A stretch of DNA of 64,000 nt from Phycisphaerae bacterium (GTDB lineage Bacteria; Planctomycetota; Phycisphaerae; Sedimentisphaerales; Anaerobacaceae), in assembly GCA_030619925.1 (NCBI GenBank), contig JAUXAL010000006.1:1-64000 (forward strand), given 5' to 3'. Position 1 is the first letter of the stretch. Every line of letters starts with the position of its first letter. A program made the translations under genes and the position numbers. Positions 8,401 to 16,639 of the stretch are shown piece after piece. Under the pieces are notes generated by a model. That model was not told the origin of the DNA. It was given only the letters and a program-made list of their open reading frames with translations, and made no database searches.

Positions 8401-8623
8401 CGATAACCTGTTTGGTATCCATGCCCGGCTTGATGACCTTCAGCGCCACCCGCCGTTTGACAGGCTTGAGCTGCTCTGCTAAGTAAACCACAGCGAAACC
8501 GCCTTCGCCTAAGACACTAAGCAGCTTATAGGGACCGATCTGGCCGCCCGGCCCTGGAACCGAGCTGTCAATAGAGCGGGTAGGACCAAGTCCCTTATCG
8601 TTTTTTGCTTCAGCGTCGCTCAT
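5408..8623 (-). CDS. Membrane Ser/Thr protein kinase with 14 WD40 repeats
   Basis: The protein has 1071 residues. An N-terminal Hanks-type kinase domain (about 30-310) has the glycine loop GEGGFAVV, the lysine in ALKVI, the catalytic HRDIKPSN near residue 156, DFGVAK and the APE-equivalent SPEQ. A membrane helix lies near 355-377, then a coiled-coil rich in A, E, R and Q. Fourteen WD40 repeats of about 42 residues (about 470-1065) follow, enough for two seven-bladed propellers. The start at 8623 follows GGAG with good spacing and matches the MSE- start of the second kinase; an upstream in-frame ATG at 8695 lacks a ribosome site. The role is presumably signalling from an extracytoplasmic propeller to the kinase. 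The substrate is unknown. Confidence 0.93.
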   Translation of the reverse strand: MSDAEAKNDKGLGPTRSIDSSVPGPGGQIGPYKLLSVLGEGGFAVVYLAEQLKPVKRRVALKVIKPGMDTKQVIARFEAERQALALLDHPNIEQVFDAGTTEAGRPYFVMEHVKGVSLTEHCDREKLNIEERLRLFLQVCEAVQHAHQKGIIHRDIKPSNILVSIEGEKAIPKIIDFGVAKAITQPLTERTLFTQQGQLIGTPEYMSPEQAEMTAQDIDTRSDIYSLGVVLYELLAGALPFDRRTLEQAGFAEIQRIIREQDPPLPSTRLSSLGEEAEKVAKSRRTEVATLAKRLHKELEWIPLKAMRKERARRYRSASELADEIQNYLNGAPLLAGPESVMYRVRKFVRRNRTSVTTAAVVAGAIVVGLIVATAMYFQAEQAREKEAAARAEAVTARDESEQAEKIAQQQRKLAEEQAEAHRRALYFNRLAMAEIAYRDGNIRRVREVLALCPEDLRAWEWYRLWRILHQPLMTLRGHEATVYSVAFSADGKRIVSGSYKTVKVWDAATGAEMITLRGHKGWVNSVEFSPDGKRIVSGSDDKTIKVWDAASGEELMTLRGHKEWVESIAFSPDGRRIASGSDDETVKVWDAANGAELMTLRGHDGEVWSVAFSLDGERIISGSWDEIIKVWDAATGAELMTLRGHRGDVESVAFSPDGKRIVSASDDETVKVWDAASGAELMTLRGHKDWVYSVAFSPDGKHIVSGDDDNMVRVWDARTGAEVMTLLAHDSCVWSVAFSPDGKRIVSASDDETVKVWDAERSFEVMNLLGHERVARSIAFSPNGKRIVSGGDDKMVKVWDAASGEELMTLRGHDRIVSCVAFSPDGKRIVSGGSDKTIKVWDAASGAELMTLRGHDSSIWCVAFSPDGKRIASGSWANTVKVWDATSGDELLTLRGHKEKELVSSIAFGTDGRRIVSGGKDRTIKVWNASTGDEVMTLRGHEGYVRSVAFGPDGKHIVSGCRNGTVKVWDAASGAELMTLRGHGGAVSSVAFSPDGKRIVSGSWDKTVKVWDAASGTEVMTLRGHEFYVLSVAFSPDGKRIASGGWDGTIKVWDSASPEEVAAQQETESR
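5420..7215 (-). repeat. Tandem 126-bp repeats encoding WD40 blades
   Basis: The C-terminal half of the kinase gene consists of 14 tandem units of about 126 bp, each encoding a blade with MTLRGH, SVAFSPDGKRI and VKVWDAASGAE. The units are very alike at the DNA level as well as in protein. They also create long meaningless open frames on the opposite strand. Confidence 0.85.
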
Positions 8624-8734
8624 CGGCTCGCTCCGCGTAAACGCGTCCCGCCCTTGAGCAGGAATTGGGCGAGACTCTATCTCATTCGGCAACATTATAG
8701 CAGCCGACCGGAGTAATGTCGAGATGTTTTAGAG

Positions 8735-8803
8735 CACCCCCAAACAAGTTTGTACTACTCTGCGAAGCAGCGCTTCGCTGCGAAGCACGAGAGGGTGCCA
8801 CCC
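8735..8803 (-). repeat. Dispersed palindromic repeat, copy 1
   Basis: The repeat has a self-complementary centre (CTGCGAAGCAGCGCTTCGC) between CAAACAAGTTTGTACTACT and GAGAGGGTGCCACCC. A near-identical copy is at 36665-36733, and a copy lacking the centre is at 8822-8866. Both full copies lie 50-110 nt upstream of a minus-strand start codon. Confidence 0.8.
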
Positions 8804-8821
8804 GGGGTCAGGAAAACCTCG

Positions 8822-8866
8822 CAAACAGGTTTGTACTACTCTGCGAAGCACGAGAGGGTGCCACCC
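8822..8866 (-). repeat. Dispersed palindromic repeat, copy 2 (centre deleted)
   Basis: It has the same ends as copy 1 (CAAACAGGTTTGTACTACT and GAGAGGGTGCCACCC) but the second arm of the central palindrome is missing, as if deleted between repeated CTGCGAAGCA words. Confidence 0.75.
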
Positions 8867-8918
8867 GGGTTTTATTAGTAACACAAAGCTCAATAAATCC
8901 GGGAGTTTTTATTTGCCG

Positions 8919-9797
8919 CTATAAGCCTTTAACGCGCATCCGGACTGAGTACAGTGAGGTTCGGGCCGTGATAAAGAGCGTCTGTCTATCCTTGCCGCCG
9001 AAAGAGACATTGGCCGGCCGTTCGGGAACCTCAATCGTTTCAATCTTTTGGCCGTTCTTGTTGTAAACCGCCACAACATCTGTCGTGAGGTAAACGTTGC
9101 CTTCGTTATCTATAGTCATACCATCAGAGCCTTCCGGAGCAAAAAGCTTTTTGTTCGACAGGGTTGCGTCCTTATTGATTGTGTACACAAAGGTCTTTTT
9201 CCCGCCGTGGTCGGTGACGTAAAGTAGTTTTCCGTCGGGAGTGCCTATTATTCCATTTGGCCTGACCATATCATCAATCACCCTGATAATCTTTTTGTGG
9301 TCGGTCGAGAGATAATAGACATGTTCGCCGTCCTGCTCGAGGTCATCTCTGGGTCCGTAGCGAGGGTCGGTAAAATAAGTACCTCCTTTCGGGTCGATCC
9401 AGAGGTCGTTGAGACTGTTGAATCGTTTGTTTTCGTACTTTTCAGCGAGCACCGTCACTCTACCTTGCGGGTCGATGGACACTAACCGGCGGCCACCTCC
9501 TTCACAGGCCAGAAGATTACCGTCTTTGTCAAAGTAAAGACCGTTGGACCTGCCTGAGTTCTCGCGAAAGGTTAACAGTCTACCGTCCAGCGACCACTTG
9601 TGAATTCGATTGTTGGGGATGTCGGAAAAGAAGATATTGCCCTGGGCGTCCGCGGCAGGTCCTTCTGTGAACCTAAAGCCACCGGCAAGTTTTTCGGCCT
9701 TTGCCCCAGCTGCGACAACGCTTGCCTTTTCAGCACGACAGCCCATTATCGCTACTGCTAAAAACAATACCGGCAATCGATACCATTTCCTGTTCAT
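8919..9797 (-). CDS. SMP-30/gluconolactonase-family lipoprotein
   Basis: This 292-residue beta-propeller of the SMP-30/gluconolactonase family is predicted to hydrolyse lactones of sugar acids outside the cytoplasm. A signal peptide ends in a lipobox (AIMGC, about residue 20). The family pattern FTEGPAADAQGNIFFSD is present, together with NGLYFDKDGNLLAC, NDLWIDPKGGTYFTD and the C-terminal DGMTIDNEGNVYLT, which supply the usual metal-binding Glu, Asn and Asp. AAGGAG precedes the ATG. It begins 52 nt after the M19 dipeptidase stop and is likely in the same transcript. It is a close paralog of the C-terminal domain of the fusion protein at 14183-16639, with an almost identical last 60 residues. 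Confidence 0.9.
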   Translation of the reverse strand: MNRKWYRLPVLFLAVAIMGCRAEKASVVAAGAKAEKLAGGFRFTEGPAADAQGNIFFSDIPNNRIHKWSLDGRLLTFRENSGRSNGLYFDKDGNLLACEGGGRRLVSIDPQGRVTVLAEKYENKRFNSLNDLWIDPKGGTYFTDPRYGPRDDLEQDGEHVYYLSTDHKKIIRVIDDMVRPNGIIGTPDGKLLYVTDHGGKKTFVYTINKDATLSNKKLFAPEGSDGMTIDNEGNVYLTTDVVAVYNKNGQKIETIEVPERPANVSFGGKDRQTLFITARTSLYSVRMRVKGL

Positions 9798-9849
9798 CTG
9801 TAACTCCTTTCAATCGCTTCGCTAAAGATTTATAAAAATTTTATCGGCT

Positions 9850-11205
9850 TTACGATAATACGGCACGGGCCACACGGAGTACGTTGCCGCCGAGAATCTT
9901 TTGAATGTCGGAGTCGGAATAGCCGAGCTGGACAAGACCAACGGTAAAGAGCGGCCAATTTGTCCACGCCATGCTGAGTCTACTTTCTCGCGGCTTGTTG
10001 ACGCGTGAACCGGCCGGCCAGAACTGTTCCCATGCGCTGCGGGTCTTCCTGCGCTTCGGGATTTTTTTATTCTGCTCGGCTGCCATTCGTGATCTATAGC
10101 CGACATCCGTGGCAATAGCGACGTGGTCTGGACCAAAGGTTTTGACTGCGTAGTCGATATGCTCCATCATTTTGGCGATGTCACCTTTTCCGCCCAGAAA
10201 ACCCGGGATACAGCAAATTCCGATTAGCCCTGCCTTATCCACAATGGCGCGGATGACATTGTCCGGCTTGCTTCGAATATGCTCGTTGACCGCACCGCAG
10301 ACAGTATGACTGGCGACTATAGGCCGTTCAGAAACCTCAGCGGCTTCAAGGCTGGTTTGCCAGCCGCAATGCGCTACGTCCACAATCACGCCGAGGCGAT
10401 TCATCTCTATGACTACTGCCCGCCCAAAATCGCTTAACCCCCCATCGGATGGCTCTCCACATCCGTCACCAATCACGTTGCGTCTATTGTAAGTTAAGTG
10501 CATCATTCGGATACCTAACTGGAAAAACACGCGAATGTAGCGTAATTCTTCTTCGACCGAGACCCAGTCCTGAGGAATCGGCACACCGTTGCCGCTAAAA
10601 TAAAGACAGTGCTTATTTTGCTCCTTAGCGGCAACAATATCATCAGGTGTCACCGCCTTGGAAACAAAGCCGGGCATCATGTCTGTAACGTACGTAAATC
10701 TCGCCAGCCGTTTCAACAGCCTACCTATAGCCATCCCTTCCTCTCCGGCGTTTTGAAAGATACAAGTAACGCCGGCTGCTTCCCAGGCGTCCATATATTC
10801 CTGGCGCTCAGCCGGGTCGGTTACAGAGCGGGTCCTCTGCATATCTTCGGTCATATCGTGAAGTTCGAGCTCCGAAGCGCCGGCCTCGATTGCTGCTCGC
10901 ACTTTGTCGCCATCTACGGCCGCGTAGGGCGAGAAACCATACGGCTCGATAACGAGCGAATTTGCATGAAGCTCCAGGCCATGCTCCAATTCTTTGTTGC
11001 TTGGTTTCAAGATATTCAAAGCTACCTGGCGGGCTCTCTGAATTTGCTGATTGGCCTCGATCCTTGTTTTTCTTTCCGGGTCGTCTTTCTGCGAGCTGGC
11101 AAACGCCGAAGGGTTTGTTCCTGCCTGGGTGATAATTCCTGTAACTATAGGCATCTCAGCCGAGGCCTTCAAAAACTGTCGGCGGTCCATCGGTTCGCCT
11201 CGCAT
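9850..11205 (-). CDS. Peptidase M19 (membrane dipeptidase) family protein
   Basis: This 451-residue protein of the renal dipeptidase/M19 amidohydrolase family would hydrolyse dipeptides, including D-amino-acid ones. It has a Tat-like N-terminus (DRRQFLKASAE). The two later histidine sites are clear: DVAHCG and VASHTVCG, followed by GIDPxG-like material around DHVAIATDVGY. The usual first metal site near the N-terminus (DGHND) is not seen; instead there is LVIEPYGFSPYAAVDGD. It may therefore be a divergent subfamily with altered metal binding. AAGGAG lies before the ATG at 11205. It is probably in one transcript with the SMP-30 gene downstream. Confidence 0.82.
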   Translation of the reverse strand: MRGEPMDRRQFLKASAEMPIVTGIITQAGTNPSAFASSQKDDPERKTRIEANQQIQRARQVALNILKPSNKELEHGLELHANSLVIEPYGFSPYAAVDGDKVRAAIEAGASELELHDMTEDMQRTRSVTDPAERQEYMDAWEAAGVTCIFQNAGEEGMAIGRLLKRLARFTYVTDMMPGFVSKAVTPDDIVAAKEQNKHCLYFSGNGVPIPQDWVSVEEELRYIRVFFQLGIRMMHLTYNRRNVIGDGCGEPSDGGLSDFGRAVVIEMNRLGVIVDVAHCGWQTSLEAAEVSERPIVASHTVCGAVNEHIRSKPDNVIRAIVDKAGLIGICCIPGFLGGKGDIAKMMEHIDYAVKTFGPDHVAIATDVGYRSRMAAEQNKKIPKRRKTRSAWEQFWPAGSRVNKPRESRLSMAWTNWPLFTVGLVQLGYSDSDIQKILGGNVLRVARAVLS

Positions 11206-11273
11206 AACTCAATCTCCTTTCGCTTTTAAGAGTCCAATCGTGCGTGTTTCCGTTAAACTATTTCCCTTTCCTG

Positions 11274-11344
11274 CCACCAAGGCACCAAGACACGAAGATT
11301 ATAATATATTTTACTTTTGCCTTTGTGCCTTTGTGTCTTCGTGG
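11274..11344. repeat. Heptad-period repeat at the kinase stop
   Basis: Two short 7-nt-phased blocks occur: CCACCAA, GGCACCA, AGACACG (11274-11294) and TTGCCTT, TGTGCCT, TTGTGTC, TTCGTGG (11317-11344). The second runs into the coding end of the kinase gene and encodes its last residues, HEDTKAQRQK. Confidence 0.6.
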
Positions 11345-14043
11345 CTAATCATTCCCGCTAAAAGCCTCTTGAAGCGCGGGTGCTCCCGCAGGGGCTTGTA
11401 GTCCGGATCGAGTCGGATAAGATTCAAATTCATTTCGCTGGGAATGGAGAGCAGCTGTTCCAGCAGATCGAAGGCCCGGTCGTAGTCCCCCAACAGGATA
11501 TAGATGCGCAGTACGCGAACGAGGATCAGCGTCCCCGCCATGGCATCTTTCTCTACAGACTTAAGGGTAGTGGCAATAGCCACTTGCCGAAGGGCGTCGT
11601 CCCGGCGACCCAGCCCGGCATAGCTTTGCCCCAAATAGGCATGATCAAAGAAGTCTTTAGGATCCACGGCGACCCGGTTCTCGTAATCAATACGTGCTGA
11701 GTCATAGTAGGCGGCTGCCTGTTGGGGCCGCCCCATCAACCGGTACAGGTCGGCAAGCCGAAGCTGCCAACTACCGGTTACATCATCATAGGATTGAATC
11801 CTGTCTACCGCTTCCTGGTAGTTGCCCGCGTACGTATCTACCAGAAATTCCCAGCCTCGCAGATCGGCGCCGTGCCGGGCGCCCTGGGCCAGTACCTGCC
11901 GCATCTTTTGAAGATCACCTGATGAGCCTCTGATAGAGGAGAGCTTATGACCGTAGCCAAGCCCGGCTTCCGGCTCCAGTTGGATAGCAAGGTCAGCATA
12001 GTGCTCGGCCTCCCGCCAGCGGCGTAAGAAACCATAGGAAAGGGTTAAATGCCCAAACCTCTCAATATGGCGTGGATCCGACTGCAGGGCCGGCTTGAAG
12101 AAAGAAATAGCTGTTTCCCACTCGCCCAGCCGCCGATGCGCAATTCCTACGGCGCCGAGAATCTCACTATTATTGGGCGCCTTCACCAGGGCCTGCTGGA
12201 AATATTCCAATGCCTGGCGATAGTCCTCTGTCCAGTAGTAGTCATACCCGTGGGCCAGGATTACTTCAGGATGGCCCGGATCAAGGGCCAGGGCATGGTC
12301 CAGGCTCCTTTGTGCCTGTTCCAGGCGTTCAGGTGTTGGATCGGTGCGCCAGAAGGCATAGCTGCGCAAGTGGACCCGGGCCAGGCGGGCCCAGGCCAGA
12401 GCAAAATTGGGGTCCAGCTCCACGGCTTTTGCATACATTTCCACTGAGTTAACCATGATTTCCCGTCGGCTGTAGCCTAGCCATTGACGGTACCAGTAAT
12501 TGTTCCCCTGGAGGTAATAATCATAGGCCTCCATGTTTTCTGTGGGCCTGGACTCCAACGCCCGCCGTTCCGGCTCAAGCAGGGTAATGTCCAGTGCCTG
12601 CGCCACCTGCTCGGCGATGTCGGATTGGACCTGGAAGATGTTGGCCAGAACCGCGTCATAACGGTTAGACCAAAGGTGGGTATCGTCAGTGACCCTGATG
12701 AGCTGGGGCGTGACACGCACTCGACTTGGACCCTCCGACGGTCGGTCCCAGCGGACCGTGCCCTCGAGCACATACTGGACACCCAACTCTTGGCCGATCT
12801 GCCGGATGGTCTTGTTGCTGTTCTTATATTGAATGGCGCTTGTTCGGGAGATGACACCTAACGTACGAATTGCGGAGAGCCGCGACATGATTTCCTCGGT
12901 TATGCCGTCGGCGAAATACTCGTCCTCGGCAGAGCCCAGATTCTCAAACGGCAGAACCACCAGCCGTATTTTCTTTGAAGGAGGTTGAGTTGGCTTTTTT
13001 GAAATAAACCACACAGCGATACCGAATAGGACAATGATGACAGCCGCACCAACAATCATCGCCGTTCTTCGTAACTTCGATTTGGCAGCGGCCTCTGACT
13101 TAAACGAAATGCTCGAGGGGGCGGCCGCTGGTATGTTTAGCATTTCACGGATTTCCATACCGACATCCCTGATATGCTGAAGCCGCCGCCACGGGTCTTT
13201 CTCTAAGCAGCGCTGCAGCAGAGCCTGGATGTTTGGCGGCGTAGTCCAGGGCAGCACCTGCCAGTTGGGCTCTGTTTGCAGAACATTGGCCAGTGTGTCG
13301 GAAACTGTTTCGCCGTGGAAGGGAACCTTGCCAGTTAGCATCTCATACAGCACGCAGCCGAACGACCAAATATCGCTGCGCTTATCGGCCGGCTTACCGC
13401 GGGCCTGCTCAGGACTCATATAGGCGGGCGTACCGATGATCTTGCCAGGCTCAGTGGTGGTGCTTAGCTTCTCTGAGGGTTCACCGCCGACCGTCTTGGC
13501 CAGGCCGAAGTCCAGCACCTTGACCCTGCCTTCCGGCGTGATTTTGATGTTGCCGGGCTTCAGGTCCCGGTGGATAACATCATGCTCATGCGCCGCCGCC
13601 ACCGCCTCAGCTATTTGCAAAGCTATCGTTAATGCTTCTTCCAGCTTAAGCGGTCCCTTCGTTATTTGTTCAGCCAGCGTCTGGCCGGGGACATATTCGA
13701 GGACCAGATAGCCCGCCCCCTCAGCCACTTCGAGCTCTTCGTGGATGGTGGCAATGTTGGGGTGATTCAATGAAGCCAGAAGTCGGGCCTCACGCTTCCA
13801 GCGCGACAGGGCCATGCGGTTGCCCATTACCTCAGCCGGCAGGCTTTTGATAGCGACGGGCCGGTCAAGCTTGGTGTCGTGGGCCAGATAAACCACCCCA
13901 ATCCCGCCACGGCCCAGCTCTCGCTCGATACGGAATGGACCGATTTGGCTACCCGGCCCTAACACCAGGTCGCTAAAGCTGGTCGTGGGACGCAGCTCCT
14001 CTTCACCTGGCCGCCTATTGTTGTCATGCTCAATCTCGCTCAT
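11311..14043 (-). CDS. Membrane Ser/Thr protein kinase with TolB-like and TPR domains
   Basis: The protein has 910 residues. The Hanks kinase domain (about 35-300) has GRGGIGVVY, AIKSL, HRDLKPGN (near 158), DFGLAK and SPEQARG. A membrane helix lies at about 330-350. A TolB/FlgO-like domain follows (RLVVLPFENLG, FADGITEEI, YVLEGTVRW), then many TPR motifs (about 530-880; for example NPNNSEILGAVGIAHRRLGE-like units). This architecture is common in planctomycetes and acidobacteria and suggests a sensor kinase with a protein-binding tail. GGAG lies before the ATG. The final residues are encoded by a 7-nt-period repeat, so the native C-terminus has probably been extended by it. Confidence 0.93.
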   Translation of the reverse strand: MSEIEHDNNRRPGEEELRPTTSFSDLVLGPGSQIGPFRIERELGRGGIGVVYLAHDTKLDRPVAIKSLPAEVMGNRMALSRWKREARLLASLNHPNIATIHEELEVAEGAGYLVLEYVPGQTLAEQITKGPLKLEEALTIALQIAEAVAAAHEHDVIHRDLKPGNIKITPEGRVKVLDFGLAKTVGGEPSEKLSTTTEPGKIIGTPAYMSPEQARGKPADKRSDIWSFGCVLYEMLTGKVPFHGETVSDTLANVLQTEPNWQVLPWTTPPNIQALLQRCLEKDPWRRLQHIRDVGMEIREMLNIPAAAPSSISFKSEAAAKSKLRRTAMIVGAAVIIVLFGIAVWFISKKPTQPPSKKIRLVVLPFENLGSAEDEYFADGITEEIMSRLSAIRTLGVISRTSAIQYKNSNKTIRQIGQELGVQYVLEGTVRWDRPSEGPSRVRVTPQLIRVTDDTHLWSNRYDAVLANIFQVQSDIAEQVAQALDITLLEPERRALESRPTENMEAYDYYLQGNNYWYRQWLGYSRREIMVNSVEMYAKAVELDPNFALAWARLARVHLRSYAFWRTDPTPERLEQAQRSLDHALALDPGHPEVILAHGYDYYWTEDYRQALEYFQQALVKAPNNSEILGAVGIAHRRLGEWETAISFFKPALQSDPRHIERFGHLTLSYGFLRRWREAEHYADLAIQLEPEAGLGYGHKLSSIRGSSGDLQKMRQVLAQGARHGADLRGWEFLVDTYAGNYQEAVDRIQSYDDVTGSWQLRLADLYRLMGRPQQAAAYYDSARIDYENRVAVDPKDFFDHAYLGQSYAGLGRRDDALRQVAIATTLKSVEKDAMAGTLILVRVLRIYILLGDYDRAFDLLEQLLSIPSEMNLNLIRLDPDYKPLREHPRFKRLLAGMISHEDTKAQRQK

Positions 14044-14182
14044 CAGTCCGCTCCGTTTGAATATCTGTTGCTCGTGAGCAGGAAATGACTCTGACTGTAT
14101 CTAAACCGATAACAATATATCGATCAACCAGTGTGATGTCAAGATAATTGATGGTGTTCCAAATCGACAAATCTTTGTTTTT

Positions 14183-16639
14183 TTACTGTACGCCTTTAAC
14201 CCGCATCCGGACCGAGTAGAGTGAGGTTCGAGCTGTGATAAAGAGCGTCTGTCTATCCTTGCCGCCGAAACAAACATTGGCCGGCCGCTCAGGAACTTTG
14301 ATCCTTTCAATATTATTGCCCTGCGGGTCGTAAACCAACACGTCCTTTGTCGTTAGATAAACATTGCCTTCGTTGTCAATTGTCATTCCATCAGAGCCTT
14401 CCGGTGCAAAAAGTTTTTTGTTCGAGAGTGTCCCGTCGTTGTTAGTGGTATAGACAAAGGTCCTTTTCGCCCTGATGTCGGCCACGTAAAGAAGTTTGCC
14501 GTCAGGAGTGCCTATTATCCCGTTGGGCTGGACGAGCTTATCAGCCACCCGTATGAGTTTTTTGCGGTCGGGTGTGAGGTAGTAAACGTGTTGGCCGTCC
14601 TGCTCCATAGGCCCTCTGCTCCAGTATGACCTGCGGTAAAACGGGTCCGTAAAGTAAATACCGCCTTTCGGGTCCACCCAGAGGTCGTTGGGGGCGTTTA
14701 ACTTTTTGCCCCGGTACCCCTTGACCAGCACTGTCACTTCACCGTTCATATTGATTAACCATAGCTCGTTATTAAGGTCGGCACAGGCCAGGAGGTTACC
14801 ATTTTTGTCGAAGTAAAGACCGTTGGCCCTTCCTGGATTTTGGTGAAAGATTGACAGCCTGCCGTCCACCGACCACCTGTGAATCCGGTTGTTTGGCTGG
14901 TCAGTAAAGAAGACATTGCCTTTGGCGTCGGAGGCCGGGCCTTCGGTAAACTTAAAACCGCCGGCAAGCTTTACCACCCTCGCCCCTGGCGCGATGATAC
15001 TTCGTTTTGCAGCCGTGCCTGCGGCTGTCACTGCTACCAGCTCAATGCCGAGGGCGCGTCCCAGATTGCGAGAGTATTTCTTGTCCCTCGGATTGTTCCA
15101 GTGCTCGTGCACCCCAAGACTGGCAAGTCTTATGACGTTGCCGGCATGGTCAGAGTCATAAAATGTCCCCGAAGGTGGATTATTCGCCAGTGCTGCCTCG
15201 TGGAGATAATCGTCAACTCCACTGGCACGTGGATAGTCATCGTATTCGGCATGGAGAAAATCGAAGCCGACCGAATCGATAGCCACCGGGTCCTGTGAAG
15301 CCAAAAGACTCAACGTCCACTGGCCATTGAAAGGATGCAATTTCCACCTTCTTGGCCCTCTATCCATATCTATGGGGTGCTTACCGGAGTATAGTCCGTC
15401 AACCAGGTACAACACAGTCTTGCCGCCAATGTGCGCATGACCCATCAGGTCTACCAGGGGCCTATAGACCCCGGTCTCCTTGGAAAAAGCGCTTTGATGC
15501 ATATTGTAATAGCCCTTCTGTATCGGCGACCTGATCAGCGAGCCGTAGTGGTTCTTGGCGCAGAGCGTCACGCCGGCTCCTGTGTGGGCCTTGAGGTTCG
15601 CAAAGTTGATTAAGTAATCGGCCCCGACAAATGATACGGGGACATAGTCCGGCTTGCATCCTACCAGATGGCAACTCCAGTGAAATGGAACTGAAGATTG
15701 TTTCATCTTGATTCGGCCGAATTTGCCTCCGTAGTCCAGGTACCGTACATTCGGAAACTCTCTGCGGAAAATGTTATAGTACTCGTTGGCAAAATACGCC
15801 AAACTGTCACCAATCGAAATATCGAATTCTCTGACACCAACTGTGTTTACAAGCTGCCGCAGCAGAGCTATAAGCATTTGCGGCGACGTATTCATATAAT
15901 CCCTTTTGCTTTCCAAATTGTAATTGTTCGGGTTGACTCCTCCATGAGACCGGATAAAGCCGACAAAATTGACCTTGATAACAACCTTCTCGCCCCGCTT
16001 ATACCCGACGTCGCCTTTGCCGCGCGTTTTATTGAAGTGTCTGAACAATTTGTCCCACGCTGCGGCGTCACTGGCTTCACCGGCCAGGTTACGGATTGCC
16101 AGCGCCATCATTTGACTCACCCGCTCTTGATTTGTGTGGCTGCTCTGCCACCAGTGTCCGTCCCCAGGCCCTTGCCAGTCGGCTGCATTAGGGTCATGTA
16201 CCCACGCGACGCGCCCGGGATAAATTCCCTTTGCAACTCCTATTGGCTTATTGGCAGGTTGCTCTTTGGCTAAAACTAACTTCTCGCCGGTGGTGCTGAC
16301 AGTTACCCAAATGGCCCCGACACTGAGGGTTATGCATATTAGACCGACCACGTAGCGCCTCCGTGCAAAGTTGAGTTTTGCCTTTCTAAATGCTGCACCG
16401 CAGGCACTCAGGCCCAAAAGCCAAGCCACAAAACCCGAGGCCAATGGGAAAGCCACCCGCTGGCATGGATACGCTGCCCGTGAAGGCTTCGGCACCACGC
16501 GTATCAAAAACCATATCAGCGATACCAGCCCGGCTATGGGAAGTGTCCACATCAACCAGCGATATTTCCTTTTGCGCCTGTGATATTTACCTGTCTTCGG
16601 ACAAGCTGAGGGTGTGTGTCTTCTTCTTAAGAGCTGCAT
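14183..16639 (-). CDS. Membrane-anchored DUF362/SMP-30 fusion protein
   Basis: This 818-residue protein has three parts. At the N-terminus, three membrane helices lie in residues 26-116 (WTLPIAGLVSLIWFLI, PLASGFVAWLLGLSACG, VVGLICITLSVGAIWVTV). A DUF362 domain follows (about 180-480), with KVVIKVNFVGF, FDISIGDS, NFANLKAHTGAG and SQDPVAIDSVGFDF. An SMP-30/gluconolactonase propeller (about 550-818) has FTEGPASDAKGNVFFTD and DGMTIDNEGNVYLT. The start at 16639 follows GGAGGT; the ATG at 16654 overlaps that ribosome site. The last 60 residues nearly duplicate those of the SMP-30 gene 5 kb away, suggesting recent duplication or conversion. The function is unknown; the parts suggest an extracytoplasmic lactone-handling enzyme tied to a DUF362 unit. 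Confidence 0.85.
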   Translation of the reverse strand: MQLLRRRHTPSACPKTGKYHRRKRKYRWLMWTLPIAGLVSLIWFLIRVVPKPSRAAYPCQRVAFPLASGFVAWLLGLSACGAAFRKAKLNFARRRYVVGLICITLSVGAIWVTVSTTGEKLVLAKEQPANKPIGVAKGIYPGRVAWVHDPNAADWQGPGDGHWWQSSHTNQERVSQMMALAIRNLAGEASDAAAWDKLFRHFNKTRGKGDVGYKRGEKVVIKVNFVGFIRSHGGVNPNNYNLESKRDYMNTSPQMLIALLRQLVNTVGVREFDISIGDSLAYFANEYYNIFRREFPNVRYLDYGGKFGRIKMKQSSVPFHWSCHLVGCKPDYVPVSFVGADYLINFANLKAHTGAGVTLCAKNHYGSLIRSPIQKGYYNMHQSAFSKETGVYRPLVDLMGHAHIGGKTVLYLVDGLYSGKHPIDMDRGPRRWKLHPFNGQWTLSLLASQDPVAIDSVGFDFLHAEYDDYPRASGVDDYLHEAALANNPPSGTFYDSDHAGNVIRLASLGVHEHWNNPRDKKYSRNLGRALGIELVAVTAAGTAAKRSIIAPGARVVKLAGGFKFTEGPASDAKGNVFFTDQPNNRIHRWSVDGRLSIFHQNPGRANGLYFDKNGNLLACADLNNELWLINMNGEVTVLVKGYRGKKLNAPNDLWVDPKGGIYFTDPFYRRSYWSRGPMEQDGQHVYYLTPDRKKLIRVADKLVQPNGIIGTPDGKLLYVADIRAKRTFVYTTNNDGTLSNKKLFAPEGSDGMTIDNEGNVYLTTKDVLVYDPQGNNIERIKVPERPANVCFGGKDRQTLFITARTSLYSVRMRVKGVQ

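Larger units (their letters stand above)
8624..8918. other. Intergenic region with copies of the 70-bp CTTCGC repeat
   Basis: This gap between the SMP-30 gene and the WD40 kinase (both minus strand) holds one full and one partial copy of a palindrome-centred repeat (listed separately) and the kinase leader. No gene is seen. Confidence 0.6.
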
